From: Thermonema lapsum
GTDB taxonomy: Bacteria; Bacteroidota; Bacteroidia; Cytophagales; Thermonemataceae
Direction of reading: 5' to 3'
DNA: 64,000 nt
Assembly (NCBI RefSeq): GCF_011761635.1
Contig: NZ_JAASRN010000002.1
Coordinates: 248,001-312,000 of the forward strand
Each line of letters starts with the position of its first letter. The stretch's first letter is position 1. The notes under the pieces are model-generated. The model saw only the letters and a list, made by a program, of their open reading frames with translations, ran no database searches and was not told the origin of the DNA. The translations under genes were made by a program, and so were the position numbers. This document shows, in pieces, positions 51,007 through 59,457 of this stretch.

Positions 51007-52896
51007 ATGCGTTTTTCTTTGCTTGTGCAGTGCCTGCTGTTGCTGTGGCACCCGGCGGCTTTCAATAATCTCTTGAGCGCGCAGCCCTCGGAATACAAAC
51101 AGGATTGGCTGTACCCTTTGCCCAAAGAGTACAGCTATCTTACGGGCAATATGGGCGAGCTGCGCAACAATCATTTTCATGGTGGCTTAGACATACGCGC
51201 ACCCATAGGCACGCCTGTGTATGCTTCTGCCGACGGTTATGTGTGCCGAGTGAAGGTATCGAGCAGCGGATATGGGCAAGTGGTGTATTTGCTACACCCC
51301 CAAAGTAGGCACATGAGCGTATATGCCCATCTAAGTGCCTTTGCCCCTAAAATCAAAACCTATGTGCGTGAGGCACAATACGCCCAAAAATCTTTTTTTG
51401 TGGAGTTGTTTCCCTTGCCCGGCGCTTTGCCCGTGAAAAAAGGCGAAATCATAGGTTATGTAGGCAATACAGGCTTTTCGTTTGGTCCACACTTGCACTA
51501 CGAGATACGCAATGCCAACGACAATGTGCTGGACCCACAACGCTTCTTTCCTTGGCTCATGCCCGACCGGCGTCCGCCCCATGTGCAGGCAATAGCCATC
51601 ATGCCCCTGCGGGCACACAGCCGTGTGCAGCAGGGCATTGAGCGGCGTGTGTTTGGCTTGGTGCACAAAGGAAACGGGCGTTATGAGCTGCCCAATGCCG
51701 TCGGTGCCTATGGCGACATAGGCTTGGAAGTAAATGCTTGGGACTACATGACAGCCGCCCAGCACCGCTACGCCGTACGCAGCCTGCATGTAGAGGTAAA
51801 CGGAAAACGGCTCTTTGCTTGGCGCATAGAAGATTTTCCTATGGATGAAACCTTTTCTATCAACCGGCACCTCAACTATGAGGTTTATTTGAAAAGCAGG
51901 GCTTTTTTTCAACGTGCCTACCTTACACCCGACAATCGTTTGGGCATTTATGAAGGCGATGGCATTTTGCACATAGAAGCGGGCAAAAGCTATCGGGTGC
52001 GTATGGTATTGACCGACGTGGCAGGCAATGAAAGTACGGTTGAGTTGCAACTCTATGGTCAAAAACCCGAAGCGGCGATACCTAAACAATTGCCGGTGGT
52101 GGCTCAACCCCACATAGAGTGGCACATCGAAGAGCATGGGCGTTTGCGCATGGAAGTCAGCGGCATAGGCATGCCCCCCAGATTTTTGTTCCTCTATCGC
52201 AACGGCTTGCCTTTTAAGGTACCGCTGGCTGCTATTCGATACCCCAAGGCGGTTTATCTGTGGGACATAGGCGACGCCGTGCCCGATTGGGTGGAAGTCA
52301 ATCAAGAACGTTTTTATTTTCCTTTCTACCAACTACCGGCAGACAAAGCAGACACCTTGCGCTTTCCTAAATTGCAGTTATATGTGTATCCTCACAGTTG
52401 CTACGCCCCTCTTTTTGTGAAGGTGGCAGAAACGGCTCCGGGGCAACTCAAAATAGGCGAAGCACACCAATTGCTGGCTCGTCCTATTAAGATAGCCTAT
52501 GCCTTGGGGCGCCCCCTCAAAGCGGGCGAATGCTTGTATTATGTAAACCAAGGAGGGGGGGTTTCCAAAGTAAAAGAAGTACAACAACGAGGCGATACAC
52601 TTTATTTCGAAGCTGCACGGCTGGGCGAATACCGACTCATAGAAGACCGACAAGCCCCAAGTGTTGTTTTAGTGCGCCGCAGTGCACGACAGCTCTTTTT
52701 CCGCATAGCCGACGACTTCTCGGGTATTGAGCGTTTCGAAGCCTATCTGAACGGACGCTTCTTGCTCATGGAGTATGAGTCAAAAAATCACAGCTTATGG
52801 AGCGACCCAGAACGCCAAGAGCCGCTGCGTGGTAGCTTTGAGCTGCATGTATGGGATGGTGCGGGCAACCGACAGCTGGTGCGCCTGAACCTTTAA
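51007..52896 (+). CDS. Secreted M23 family metallopeptidase
   Basis: A 629-residue endopeptidase of peptidoglycan. Signal peptide (LLVQCLLLLWHPAAF region), then the LytM domain at about residues 30-180: NHFHGGLDIRAPIGTPVYA (Zn ligands His and Asp), MSVYAHLSAF and FSFGPHLHYEIRN. The long C-terminal part of about 450 residues holds two Ig-like or fibronectin-like segments (VLTDVAGNESTVELQLYG; FRIADDFSGIERFEAYLNG), probably for wall or surface binding. It is 18 bases after the FAH gene. Confidence 0.9.
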   Translation: MRFSLLVQCLLLLWHPAAFNNLLSAQPSEYKQDWLYPLPKEYSYLTGNMGELRNNHFHGGLDIRAPIGTPVYASADGYVCRVKVSSSGYGQVVYLLHPQSRHMSVYAHLSAFAPKIKTYVREAQYAQKSFFVELFPLPGALPVKKGEIIGYVGNTGFSFGPHLHYEIRNANDNVLDPQRFFPWLMPDRRPPHVQAIAIMPLRAHSRVQQGIERRVFGLVHKGNGRYELPNAVGAYGDIGLEVNAWDYMTAAQHRYAVRSLHVEVNGKRLFAWRIEDFPMDETFSINRHLNYEVYLKSRAFFQRAYLTPDNRLGIYEGDGILHIEAGKSYRVRMVLTDVAGNESTVELQLYGQKPEAAIPKQLPVVAQPHIEWHIEEHGRLRMEVSGIGMPPRFLFLYRNGLPFKVPLAAIRYPKAVYLWDIGDAVPDWVEVNQERFYFPFYQLPADKADTLRFPKLQLYVYPHSCYAPLFVKVAETAPGQLKIGEAHQLLARPIKIAYALGRPLKAGECLYYVNQGGGVSKVKEVQQRGDTLYFEAARLGEYRLIEDRQAPSVVLVRRSARQLFFRIADDFSGIERFEAYLNGRFLLMEYESKNHSLWSDPERQEPLRGSFELHVWDGAGNRQLVRLNL

Positions 52897-53045
52897 AACT
52901 GATAAAGAAAACCGCCCTCATTTGTGGTAAATTTGCTTGACTCTTTCGCAAGAAGGAATGGCTTAAGGGCAACAAGTAATTTTATATTGCAGTAACCCAA
53001 AATCACGACAGCTCGTAAGCATGGTGGTTTAAAATAGGTGGCGAT

Positions 53046-53573
53046 ATGAAAAAGGAACTTTTGATTGACAAATACATGCAGCAAATGCACCGTATGTATC
53101 TGCTGTTGCTTGGCGGACAAGTACTGCTCACCGCCTTTTGTTATTTCGAAGTCGAAGTGAAGCATGTATTTCACCCCCACCCAGCGCTGAACATCGCTTT
53201 CGGTTTACTTGTGCCATTGCTTACCATAGCCATGATGGTGTCGGTACGTCTTTTGGCTCAAACCAAGCTCAAAAGCATACAAAGCCATTCCCATATAGAA
53301 GAGAAAGTGCGCTTGTACAGCCAAATGCTTGTAGTTACCTATGCAGTGGTAAGTGGCACCATCCTGTTCGTATTGCTGGCTTTTTGTGTCACCCAACATT
53401 GGTTTTTCTTGGTGGCAGCCCTATCGGTCATTGTGTTCTTTGCGATGATGTATCCTACAAAAGAAAAAGTGTATGCCGACTTGTCGTTTAGCCGAATAGA
53501 ACGCCAAATGATGGACCACCTGCCGGCATCGCCTTTTGTTGGGGAATCCCCTTCCGAGCAATCTTTTTCCTGA
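53046..53573 (+). CDS. Four-helix membrane protein of unknown function
   Basis: A 175-residue protein with paired helices: MYLLLLGGQVLLTAFCYFEV and IAFGLLVPLLTIAMMVSVRLLA in the first half, MLVVTYAVVSGTILFVLLAFCVT and FFLVAALSVIVFFAMMYP in the second. A basic loop joins the halves. I recognise no named domain. It stands alone, with 149 bases before it (nothing seen there) and a methyltransferase gene 117 bases after. Confidence 0.7.
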   Translation: MKKELLIDKYMQQMHRMYLLLLGGQVLLTAFCYFEVEVKHVFHPHPALNIAFGLLVPLLTIAMMVSVRLLAQTKLKSIQSHSHIEEKVRLYSQMLVVTYAVVSGTILFVLLAFCVTQHWFFLVAALSVIVFFAMMYPTKEKVYADLSFSRIERQMMDHLPASPFVGESPSEQSFS

Positions 53574-53690
53574 TAAAACCAAGACAACCTACAGGCATGC
53601 AACAGCGCCCCCCTTCGGACGGCTGCTTTCTTGGTAGTGTCCCGATGAGTTTTTTTAAATTGCAGCTGTATTGAACCAGCGTTTTTCCGC

Positions 53691-54455
53691 ATGCTAAGTG
53701 CTTACCTATTGCATCGGCTTCGTGCCAAAGATGAGCATAGTCTTCACTCGCCCTTCGTCTTCGATTTTTACATGAAGGTTATCAAGGCAAAAGAGGGCTA
53801 CTATGCCTTTGATGAAATAGAACAGCTGCGCCGCGAACTGCTACGCGATAGGCAGCAAGTGGCATTGCAAGGTTTTGGTGCCGGCTCCCGCTTCCCCAGA
53901 AATACACAGTTGAAGCGTTTGGTGCGACGGGCGGCAGCACCTCCCAAATTAGGGCAGATGCTTTTTCGTGCCGCTTTGTACATGCACGCACGCCATATCG
54001 TAGAGCTGGGCACTCATGTGGGCATCGCCACTGCCTATCTGGCAAAGACTTCTTCCCAAGCAAAAGTATATACCTTTGAAGGAGAACCCTCCCTACTGGA
54101 AATAGCCCAAAAAAACTTCCAGAAATTGAACTTACACAACATCGAGCTTGTGCAAGGAAATATAGACGAAAGCCTGCCTTCATGTCTGCCCAAAATTAAA
54201 CGTATAGACCTGCTTTATGTGGACGCCAACCACCGCTACGCCCCCACTTTGCGTTATGTGGAACAATGCCTGCCCTACCTGCATGAAAACAGCCTTGTTG
54301 TTCTGGACGACATCCACTGGTCTGCCGAGATGGAAAAGGCATGGGGCGAATTGCGCCAACAGCCGCATTTCGGTATCAGCATTGACTTGTTCCGTGCAGG
54401 GCTGTTGTTTTTGCGACAAAAGCAACCCAAACAAAATTTTGTATTACGTTTCTAA
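53691..54455 (+). CDS. Class I SAM-dependent methyltransferase
   Basis: A 254-residue protein. The SAM-binding core is HIVELGTHVGIATAYLAK near residue 102 and KVYTFEGEPSLLEIAQKNF near residue 124, followed by IDLLYVDANHRYAPTLRYV near residue 170 and LVVLDDIHWSAEMEKAW near residue 203. The DxNH and DDIHW motifs are like those of O-methyltransferases with a metal or acidic site. Target not known. It is 14 bases before the DUF202 gene. Confidence 0.88.
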   Translation: MLSAYLLHRLRAKDEHSLHSPFVFDFYMKVIKAKEGYYAFDEIEQLRRELLRDRQQVALQGFGAGSRFPRNTQLKRLVRRAAAPPKLGQMLFRAALYMHARHIVELGTHVGIATAYLAKTSSQAKVYTFEGEPSLLEIAQKNFQKLNLHNIELVQGNIDESLPSCLPKIKRIDLLYVDANHRYAPTLRYVEQCLPYLHENSLVVLDDIHWSAEMEKAWGELRQQPHFGISIDLFRAGLLFLRQKQPKQNFVLRF

Positions 54456-54469
54456 GACATTGTTGCCCT

Positions 54470-54772
54470 ATGACACACCCTGCAAAACCCAAAGAAGACC
54501 GACACAGTCCCCCCTTGGGGGTTGGCGATAAGCTGGCATTGGAGCGTACCCGTTTAGCCAATGAACGGACTTTTTTGGCTTATTTTCGCAGCTTCGTAGT
54601 TTTTCTTAGCTCTGGCATTGCCATTCTCAAGGTAGGCATCATGAAAGAAGTCAGAGAGTTGGGCTGGGGTCTGCTGTTTTTAGCTCCTTGCCTGCTGTTG
54701 ATAGGTACTTACAGATTTTTTCATGTAAAAAAGAAACTCCAGAAATTCTACCATATGCAAGACGATGACTGA
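54470..54772 (+). CDS. DUF202 (YidH-like) membrane protein
   Basis: A 100-residue protein with the DUF202 signature LALERTRLANERTFLAYFRSF near residue 21 and two helices (FVVFLSSGIAILKVGI, WGLLFLAPCLLLIGTYRFF). The family is found in many bacteria with no known activity. Stop and next start are close; the gene sits between the methyltransferase and ccoI genes. Confidence 0.88.
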   Translation: MTHPAKPKEDRHSPPLGVGDKLALERTRLANERTFLAYFRSFVVFLSSGIAILKVGIMKEVRELGWGLLFLAPCLLLIGTYRFFHVKKKLQKFYHMQDDD

Positions 54773-54844
54773 CGGCTGTCATTGCCCAGCTGCACCGCCG
54801 TGTGTAGTTTCGTTTTTGATATTAGAAGCCGAAAACTACACCAT

Positions 54845-57283
54845 ATGGCAAAGATAGAACAACAACTGCGGTGTTATCACTGCGGTGATGGCTGTAGCGA
54901 AACGGATGCCTTGCATTATGATGAGAAAACCTTTTGCTGCCAAGGCTGCCAAGCTGCCTACATGCTACTACAAGCCAACGGGCTATGCGACTATTACAAA
55001 CTGAGCGAAAAGGCGGGCGTAAAGGTAGAGCAAGACCGTTGGGAAGAAAAATACAGTTTTCTTGACAGTGAAGAAGTAGTCAATAGCCTACTCGACTACC
55101 GCGACGAACAATTGGCTGTTGTGCGCCTCTACATTCCTTCCATCCATTGCAGCTCTTGCATTTGGCTGCTCGAGCACCTGCCCCGCCTGCAAGAAGGCAT
55201 TGAAGAGGCGCGCCTTTTTTTCTCAAAAAAAATATTGCAGATACACTACCACCCGGGGCAACTGGCGCTTAAAGCCATTGCCGTGCTGCTGGCGCGGCTG
55301 GGCTATGCCCCACTCATACGCATGGACAATGCGGCTGCCGAAAACCAAACAAAAAAACAAGATTACCGCCTGTATTGGAAACTGGGACTGACTGGCTTCT
55401 GCGCCGGCAACATCATGTTGTTGAGTTTTCCAGAATATTTTTCTCTGCAGGAAATAGTAGAGGGGCAATATCTGCGCTTTTTTCAATACTTGAATGCTAT
55501 GCTGGCGCTGCCCGCCTTCTTTTATGGGGGCAGCGATTACTTGCGTGGAGCGCGCCATTCGTTGCGCAACTTCTTCTCGGGCAAAGACCGTCAGTTAAGT
55601 CTGGACGTGCCCTTGGCGCTGGGTATGTGGGCGCTGCTGCTGCGCAGTGCTTACGACACCTTTATAGCCGGACAAGCCGGCTACTGGGACAGTCTGGCAG
55701 GGTTGGTTTTCTTTTTGCTCATTGGCAAATGGGTGCAAAACAAAACCTACGAACACCTGTCTTTTGAAAGAGACTACCGTTCTTATTTTCCCTTAGCAGT
55801 GCAGCGCAAAAGCCCCAATGGCTACTACCACAGCGTACCCATCCGCCAAGTAGAAAAGGGCGATTGGCTACGCCTCCATCACGAAGAAGTGCTGCCTTGC
55901 GACAGCCGGTTGCTCAGCAAGCAAGCTTACTTGGATTACAGCTTCGTAACGGGTGAATCGCATCCGGTAGAAGCCCGCCAAGGCGACCATTTGTATGCTG
56001 GCGCCAAAGTGATTGGGCAAGCCATCGAAGTAGAAGTGGAAAAACCCGTAGAACAAAGCTATCTGGTATCGCTCTGGGACAACTTCCGCAAAAAGCGCCC
56101 TACCCACCGCCGCTTCGTAGACCTCGTGGCTCAATATTTCACTTTTGCCACCTTGGGCATAGCTACCCTTGCCGCTGCCCTTTGGTGGTGGCTTTCTCCC
56201 AATACTGCCCACTGGTGGATGGTAGGCAGTGCCGTATTGATTGTGGCTTGCCCCTGTGCCCTCTCGCTCTCGACCCCCTTCACGCTGGGCGCCGCTATGA
56301 CCGTGCTTGCCAAGCGGGGCTTGTTTGTGCGCAACCAAGAAGTAATAGAACAGCTGCGCGAAGTGCAGCATATTGTAATGGATAAAACCGGCACACTCAC
56401 CGAAAGCAGCCGTAGCGATGTGGAATGGCAAGGGCAAGCGCTCGACGAAAACGAAAAGCAATTGTTGGCGTCGTTGGTGGCTCAATCCTCACACCCGCTA
56501 AGCCGCAGCATTGCCCAGCTGCTGGGCAACTTGCCTTTGTTGGAAGTGAGCAACTTCCGTGAACAAAAAGGCAAGGGCATTGCTGCCGAAATAGCCGGCG
56601 ACATCGTCCGGATGGGAAGCGCCTCTTTTGTAGGCTTGTCTGCCTCGCCCCAAGGTGCCGAAAGCTATGTATATGTAGCCATCAACACCCGCATATTAGG
56701 ATATTTCCGCGTGCGCCCGGTATATCGCCGTGGCTTGGGGCAAGTGTTGCAATCGCTTCGTGGCATGGGGTACCGCCTCAGCCTTCTGTCGGGCGACCAT
56801 GCGCACAGCGCCCAACTGTTTAGCCCTTTCTTTCAAAAAGAAGAGATGCACTTGGAGCAAAGCCCCCACGACAAAAGCCGCTTCATAGAGGCTTGCCGCC
56901 AAAACGGCGAAAAAGTGCTGATGCTGGGCGACGGCTTGAACGATGCCGGGGCGCTGCGTCAAAGCGATGTGGGCGTAGCCATTTCAGAAGAAATACATGC
57001 CTTTTCGCCTGCTTGCGATGCACTGCTCCAAGCTGAGGCATTCGAGCAGCTGCCCGCCATGCTTCGTTATGCCCGTGCCAGCCGTTACGTGGTCTATGTC
57101 AACTTGGGGCTGTCGCTTCTCTACAACCTCATAGGTATCTCTTGGGCTATAAGCGGTGCGCTCTCGCCTGTGGTAGCGGCTATCTTAATGCCTCTGAGCT
57201 CGGTATCGGTGGTAGTAGTGGCAACCCTGAGCGCCCAGTGGTTGGCTTTTCAAATATTTTCGCAGAATAGCAAAAAGAAATAG
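54845..57283 (+). CDS. ccoI: Copper-transporting P-type ATPase of the CcoI/FixI type
   Basis: Pumps copper for cbb3 cytochrome oxidase assembly. The 812 residues start with a Cys-rich domain (CYHCGDGC, FCCQGCQAAYMLLQ) and a heavy-metal domain with HCSSCIWLLEHLP near residue 98. The core shows TGESHPVEA near residue 366, the membrane CPC in IVACPCALSLSTP near residue 470, DKTGTLTES near residue 512, SSHPLSRS near residue 548 and GDGLNDAGALR near residue 696. All pump residues are present. ATG 54845 is preferred; upstream codons in frame lack family similarity. ccoS follows by 2 bases. Confidence 0.95.
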   Translation: MAKIEQQLRCYHCGDGCSETDALHYDEKTFCCQGCQAAYMLLQANGLCDYYKLSEKAGVKVEQDRWEEKYSFLDSEEVVNSLLDYRDEQLAVVRLYIPSIHCSSCIWLLEHLPRLQEGIEEARLFFSKKILQIHYHPGQLALKAIAVLLARLGYAPLIRMDNAAAENQTKKQDYRLYWKLGLTGFCAGNIMLLSFPEYFSLQEIVEGQYLRFFQYLNAMLALPAFFYGGSDYLRGARHSLRNFFSGKDRQLSLDVPLALGMWALLLRSAYDTFIAGQAGYWDSLAGLVFFLLIGKWVQNKTYEHLSFERDYRSYFPLAVQRKSPNGYYHSVPIRQVEKGDWLRLHHEEVLPCDSRLLSKQAYLDYSFVTGESHPVEARQGDHLYAGAKVIGQAIEVEVEKPVEQSYLVSLWDNFRKKRPTHRRFVDLVAQYFTFATLGIATLAAALWWWLSPNTAHWWMVGSAVLIVACPCALSLSTPFTLGAAMTVLAKRGLFVRNQEVIEQLREVQHIVMDKTGTLTESSRSDVEWQGQALDENEKQLLASLVAQSSHPLSRSIAQLLGNLPLLEVSNFREQKGKGIAAEIAGDIVRMGSASFVGLSASPQGAESYVYVAINTRILGYFRVRPVYRRGLGQVLQSLRGMGYRLSLLSGDHAHSAQLFSPFFQKEEMHLEQSPHDKSRFIEACRQNGEKVLMLGDGLNDAGALRQSDVGVAISEEIHAFSPACDALLQAEAFEQLPAMLRYARASRYVVYVNLGLSLLYNLIGISWAISGALSPVVAAILMPLSSVSVVVVATLSAQWLAFQIFSQNSKKK

Positions 57284-57285
57284 AT

Positions 57286-57456
57286 ATGTCTGTGATTGTT
57301 TTGTTGGTATTGGTGAGTACAACAGTTGCTGCCTTGTTTGTGGGTATCTTCTTTTGGGCTGTGCGCAGCGGGCAATACGAAGATGTAGAGAGCCCGGCGG
57401 TACGCATCCTTTACGAAGACCAGCCCAAAGAACAGCCCCCTGCCCGCTTTACATAA
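57286..57456 (+). CDS. ccoS: cbb3-type cytochrome oxidase assembly protein CcoS
   Basis: A 56-residue membrane protein needed for cofactor insertion into cbb3 oxidase. MSVIVLLVLVSTTVAALFVG is one helix, then FFWAVRSGQYEDVESPAVRI, the family signature with W-x-x-x-SGQ-Y-x-D-x-E-x-P-A. It follows ccoI by 2 bases in the normal ccoI-ccoS order. No ccoN, ccoO or ccoP lies in the window. Confidence 0.92.
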   Translation: MSVIVLLVLVSTTVAALFVGIFFWAVRSGQYEDVESPAVRILYEDQPKEQPPARFT

Positions 57457-57520
57457 AAAGCGGGTTTGGAACCCTCCGCGCCTTGCAAGCTGTTTTCACC
57501 AAAAAAATCAGAGAAAGCCT

Positions 57521-57748
57521 ATGCAAGAAACCCCCAATATAGGCAAATGGCTGATGGTGGTCGGTGGCGCTCTGTTTGTGTTAGGGTTGATATGGTGGGC
57601 TGCTGGTCGTTATCTTTCTTTTGGCAAACTGCCCGGCGACCTCATCATCAAGCGCGACAATTTCACTTTTTACTTCCCTTTAGCCAGCTCGTTGCTTTTG
57701 AGTTTATTGCTATCGCTGGTGTTTTGGCTCATGAGCCGCTTGCGTTAG
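57521..57748 (+). CDS. DUF2905 membrane protein
   Basis: A 75-residue protein with two helices (MVVGGALFVLGLIWWAAGRY and LASSLLLSLLLSLVFWLM) flanking LPGDLIIKRDNFTFYFPL, the DUF2905 signature. Function is unknown; the family is broadly distributed. It ends the ccoI-ccoS unit before a 178-base gap. Confidence 0.9.
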   Translation: MQETPNIGKWLMVVGGALFVLGLIWWAAGRYLSFGKLPGDLIIKRDNFTFYFPLASSLLLSLLLSLVFWLMSRLR

Positions 57749-57880
57749 GCAATTGCGAAGGCAAAAGCCGAAAGTGTTCAAAGATACAACAAGCACGCAA
57801 CGCAGCCCTTCCAAAGGCAGTTGTGAAAGGGCACGCAAGCGGTTTTTTTATTTTTTCAGTACTTTTGCCCTAAAGGGCAC
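57736..57880 (+). other. Inverted repeats and -7 box between DUF2905 and hsdS
   Basis: CCGCTTGCGT (57736-57745) and ACGCAAGCGG (57833-57842) are perfect 10-base inverted repeats 87 bases apart; the second is followed by seven T, and GCCCTT/AAGGGC lie nested inside. This may be a long terminator. TACTTTTG at 57860-57867 matches the -7 consensus and directly abuts TGCCCT-AA-AGGGCA (57866-57879), a possible operator, 47 bases before hsdS. No -33 box is clear. Confidence 0.35.
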
Positions 57881-57926
57881 TTCATAACTTTTTGGGCACA
57901 AGTTATCAAATCCGAAAATCGATGCC

Positions 57927-59171
57927 ATGAAAACGCATAACGACAGCCCCCGCATCCCCCGCCTCCGCTTCCCCGAATTCCAAAATGCAGGAGAGTGGGA
58001 GGTGAAGAAGTTGGGGGAAGTGGCTAATTTTTTGAAGGGTAGAGGTATCTCAAAATCTGATATTAACAATAATGGAACACAACCGTGCATAAGATATGGG
58101 GAGCTTTACACTCATTACAATGAGGTGATTAAAGAAATAAAGTCATTTACTAATCTTAATGGAGAAGGTTTAATCCTAAGTGAACCAAACGATGTGATTA
58201 TTCCTTCATCAGGAGAAACAAAAGAAGAGATTGCCACAGCATCTTGTGTTAAGTTAGGTGGTGTTGCTTTAGGAGGCGATTTAAATATTTTAAGGTCTTC
58301 ACTTGTAAACGGGGAGTTCCTCGCTTATTATTTAAGTCACGGATTGAAAAAAACCATTTCAAAAATTGCCCAAGGCGATACAGTAGTTCATTTGTATGCA
58401 GCACAATTAAAAAAACTCACTATTAGAGTTCCAAAAGCAAAGGAGGAACAAGAAAAAATCGCCGCCTGTCTCTCGTCTTTAAATGAAGTGATAGCAGGCG
58501 AGCGGGAAAAGTTAGCCCTGCTGCAACAACACAAAAAAGGACTGCTGCAACAGCTCTTCCCACAAGAGGGCGAAACCGTGCCAAAACTGCGGTTTAAGGA
58601 GTTTGAGGATAGCGGGGAGTGGGATTATTTTAATGGAGATAAATTATTTGAACCCATTGTAAATAAAAATCATAATTCAGATTTACCAATACTCGCAATC
58701 ACTCAGGAACATGGCGCAATTCCAAGAGAAATGATTGATTATCATGTTTCTGTTACAGATAGGAGCATTGAAAGTTATAAAGTGGTTGAAGTTGGTGATT
58801 TTATAATTAGTTTAAGGTCATTTCAAGGAGGAATTGAATATTCTAAATTCAAGGGATTGTGTAGTCCAGCCTATGTAATTCTTAGGAAAAAGACTGAATT
58901 AGAGAATGATTTTTACCGTCATTATTTCAAGACAACATCTTTTATTCAAGATTTAAATAAAAACCTTCAAGGCATAAGAGACGGCAAAATGATTAGCTAT
59001 AAACAATTTTCGGAAATTCTTATCCCCTTCCCTTCCCTCCCCGAACAACAAAAAATCGCCGCTTGCCTCTCGTCCTTAGACGACCTCATCGCTGCCCAAA
59101 CGGAAAAAATTGAATTGCTGGAGCAGCACAAAAAGGGGCTGGTGCAGGGGCTGTTTCCAGTGGGGAATTGA
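57927..59171 (+). CDS. hsdS: Type I restriction-modification specificity subunit
   Basis: Sets the DNA target of a type I system. 414 residues with two target-recognition domains (TRD1 about residues 25-170, TRD2 about 235-375) and two matching conserved helices: IAACLSSLNEVIAGEREK near residue 182 and IAACLSSLDDLIAAQTEK near residue 380, each running into QQHKKGLLQQLFP or EQHKKGLVQGLFP. Both halves also open with a matching PKLRF-EF-GEW block. The TRD stretches (about 58030-58430 and 58620-59020) are markedly richer in A and T than the flanks. No hsdM or hsdR adjoins it. Its stop codon lies in the first units of a 7-bp tandem array. Confidence 0.94.
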   Translation: MKTHNDSPRIPRLRFPEFQNAGEWEVKKLGEVANFLKGRGISKSDINNNGTQPCIRYGELYTHYNEVIKEIKSFTNLNGEGLILSEPNDVIIPSSGETKEEIATASCVKLGGVALGGDLNILRSSLVNGEFLAYYLSHGLKKTISKIAQGDTVVHLYAAQLKKLTIRVPKAKEEQEKIAACLSSLNEVIAGEREKLALLQQHKKGLLQQLFPQEGETVPKLRFKEFEDSGEWDYFNGDKLFEPIVNKNHNSDLPILAITQEHGAIPREMIDYHVSVTDRSIESYKVVEVGDFIISLRSFQGGIEYSKFKGLCSPAYVILRKKTELENDFYRHYFKTTSFIQDLNKNLQGIRDGKMISYKQFSEILIPFPSLPEQQKIAACLSSLDDLIAAQTEKIELLEQHKKGLVQGLFPVGN

Positions 59172-59323
59172 GAATTGAGAATGGAGAATTGAAAATTGAG
59201 AATGGAGAATTGAGAATGGAGAATTGAGAATTGAGAATTGAGAATGGGGAATGGAGAATTGAGAATGGAGAATTGAGAATGGGGAATGGGGAATGGAGAA
59301 TGGGGAATGGGGAATGGGGAATG
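59163..59323 (+). repeat. 7-bp tandem repeat array (GRGAATK, 23 units)
   Basis: Counting by eye, 23 consecutive heptads fit GRGAATK with one exception (GAAAATT). Units are mostly GAGAATT and GAGAATG at the start and mostly GGGAATG at the end. The hsdS stop TGA spans units 1 and 2. The array resembles the short tandem heptad repeats known from cyanobacteria and some Bacteroidota. An open frame across it on the other strand (SQFSILN-like repeats) is a by-product. Confidence 0.95.
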
Positions 59324-59400
59324 GGGATGAGGAAAGTTCATTTTTTGAAATGAGTGGAAAAGAGGTGTTTTGCCGTTGAAGGGGAAAGCTATAGCCGGCG

Positions 59401-59432
59401 TTCGTTTAAGTTAAAACTTTAACTTAAGTTTG
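59401..59432 (+). promoter_or_regulatory. Promoter with a perfect palindrome between -33 and -7 boxes
   Basis: TTCG (59401-59404), 20 bases, then TAAGTTTG (59425-59432), 25 bases before the glycosyltransferase start. Between them lies TTAAGTTAAA-AC-TTTAACTTAA (59406-59427), two perfect 10-base arms with a 2-base centre, overlapping the -7 box by three bases. A repressor bound here would block polymerase. Confidence 0.55.
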
Positions 59433-59457
59433 TTGCATCATTTACAAGCAACGCACA

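Noticed and set aside
51331-52332. 333-codon minus-strand frame opposite the M23 peptidase gene
   Set aside because: Long by chance; the plus-strand gene has a signal peptide and catalytic motifs.
59163-59323. Possible CRISPR array
   Set aside because: Units are 7 bases with no spacers.
58997-59341. Open frame on the minus strand across the heptad array (SQFSILN-like repeats)
   Set aside because: It is a product of the 7-bp repeat and of antisense hsdS; no start signal or family similarity.
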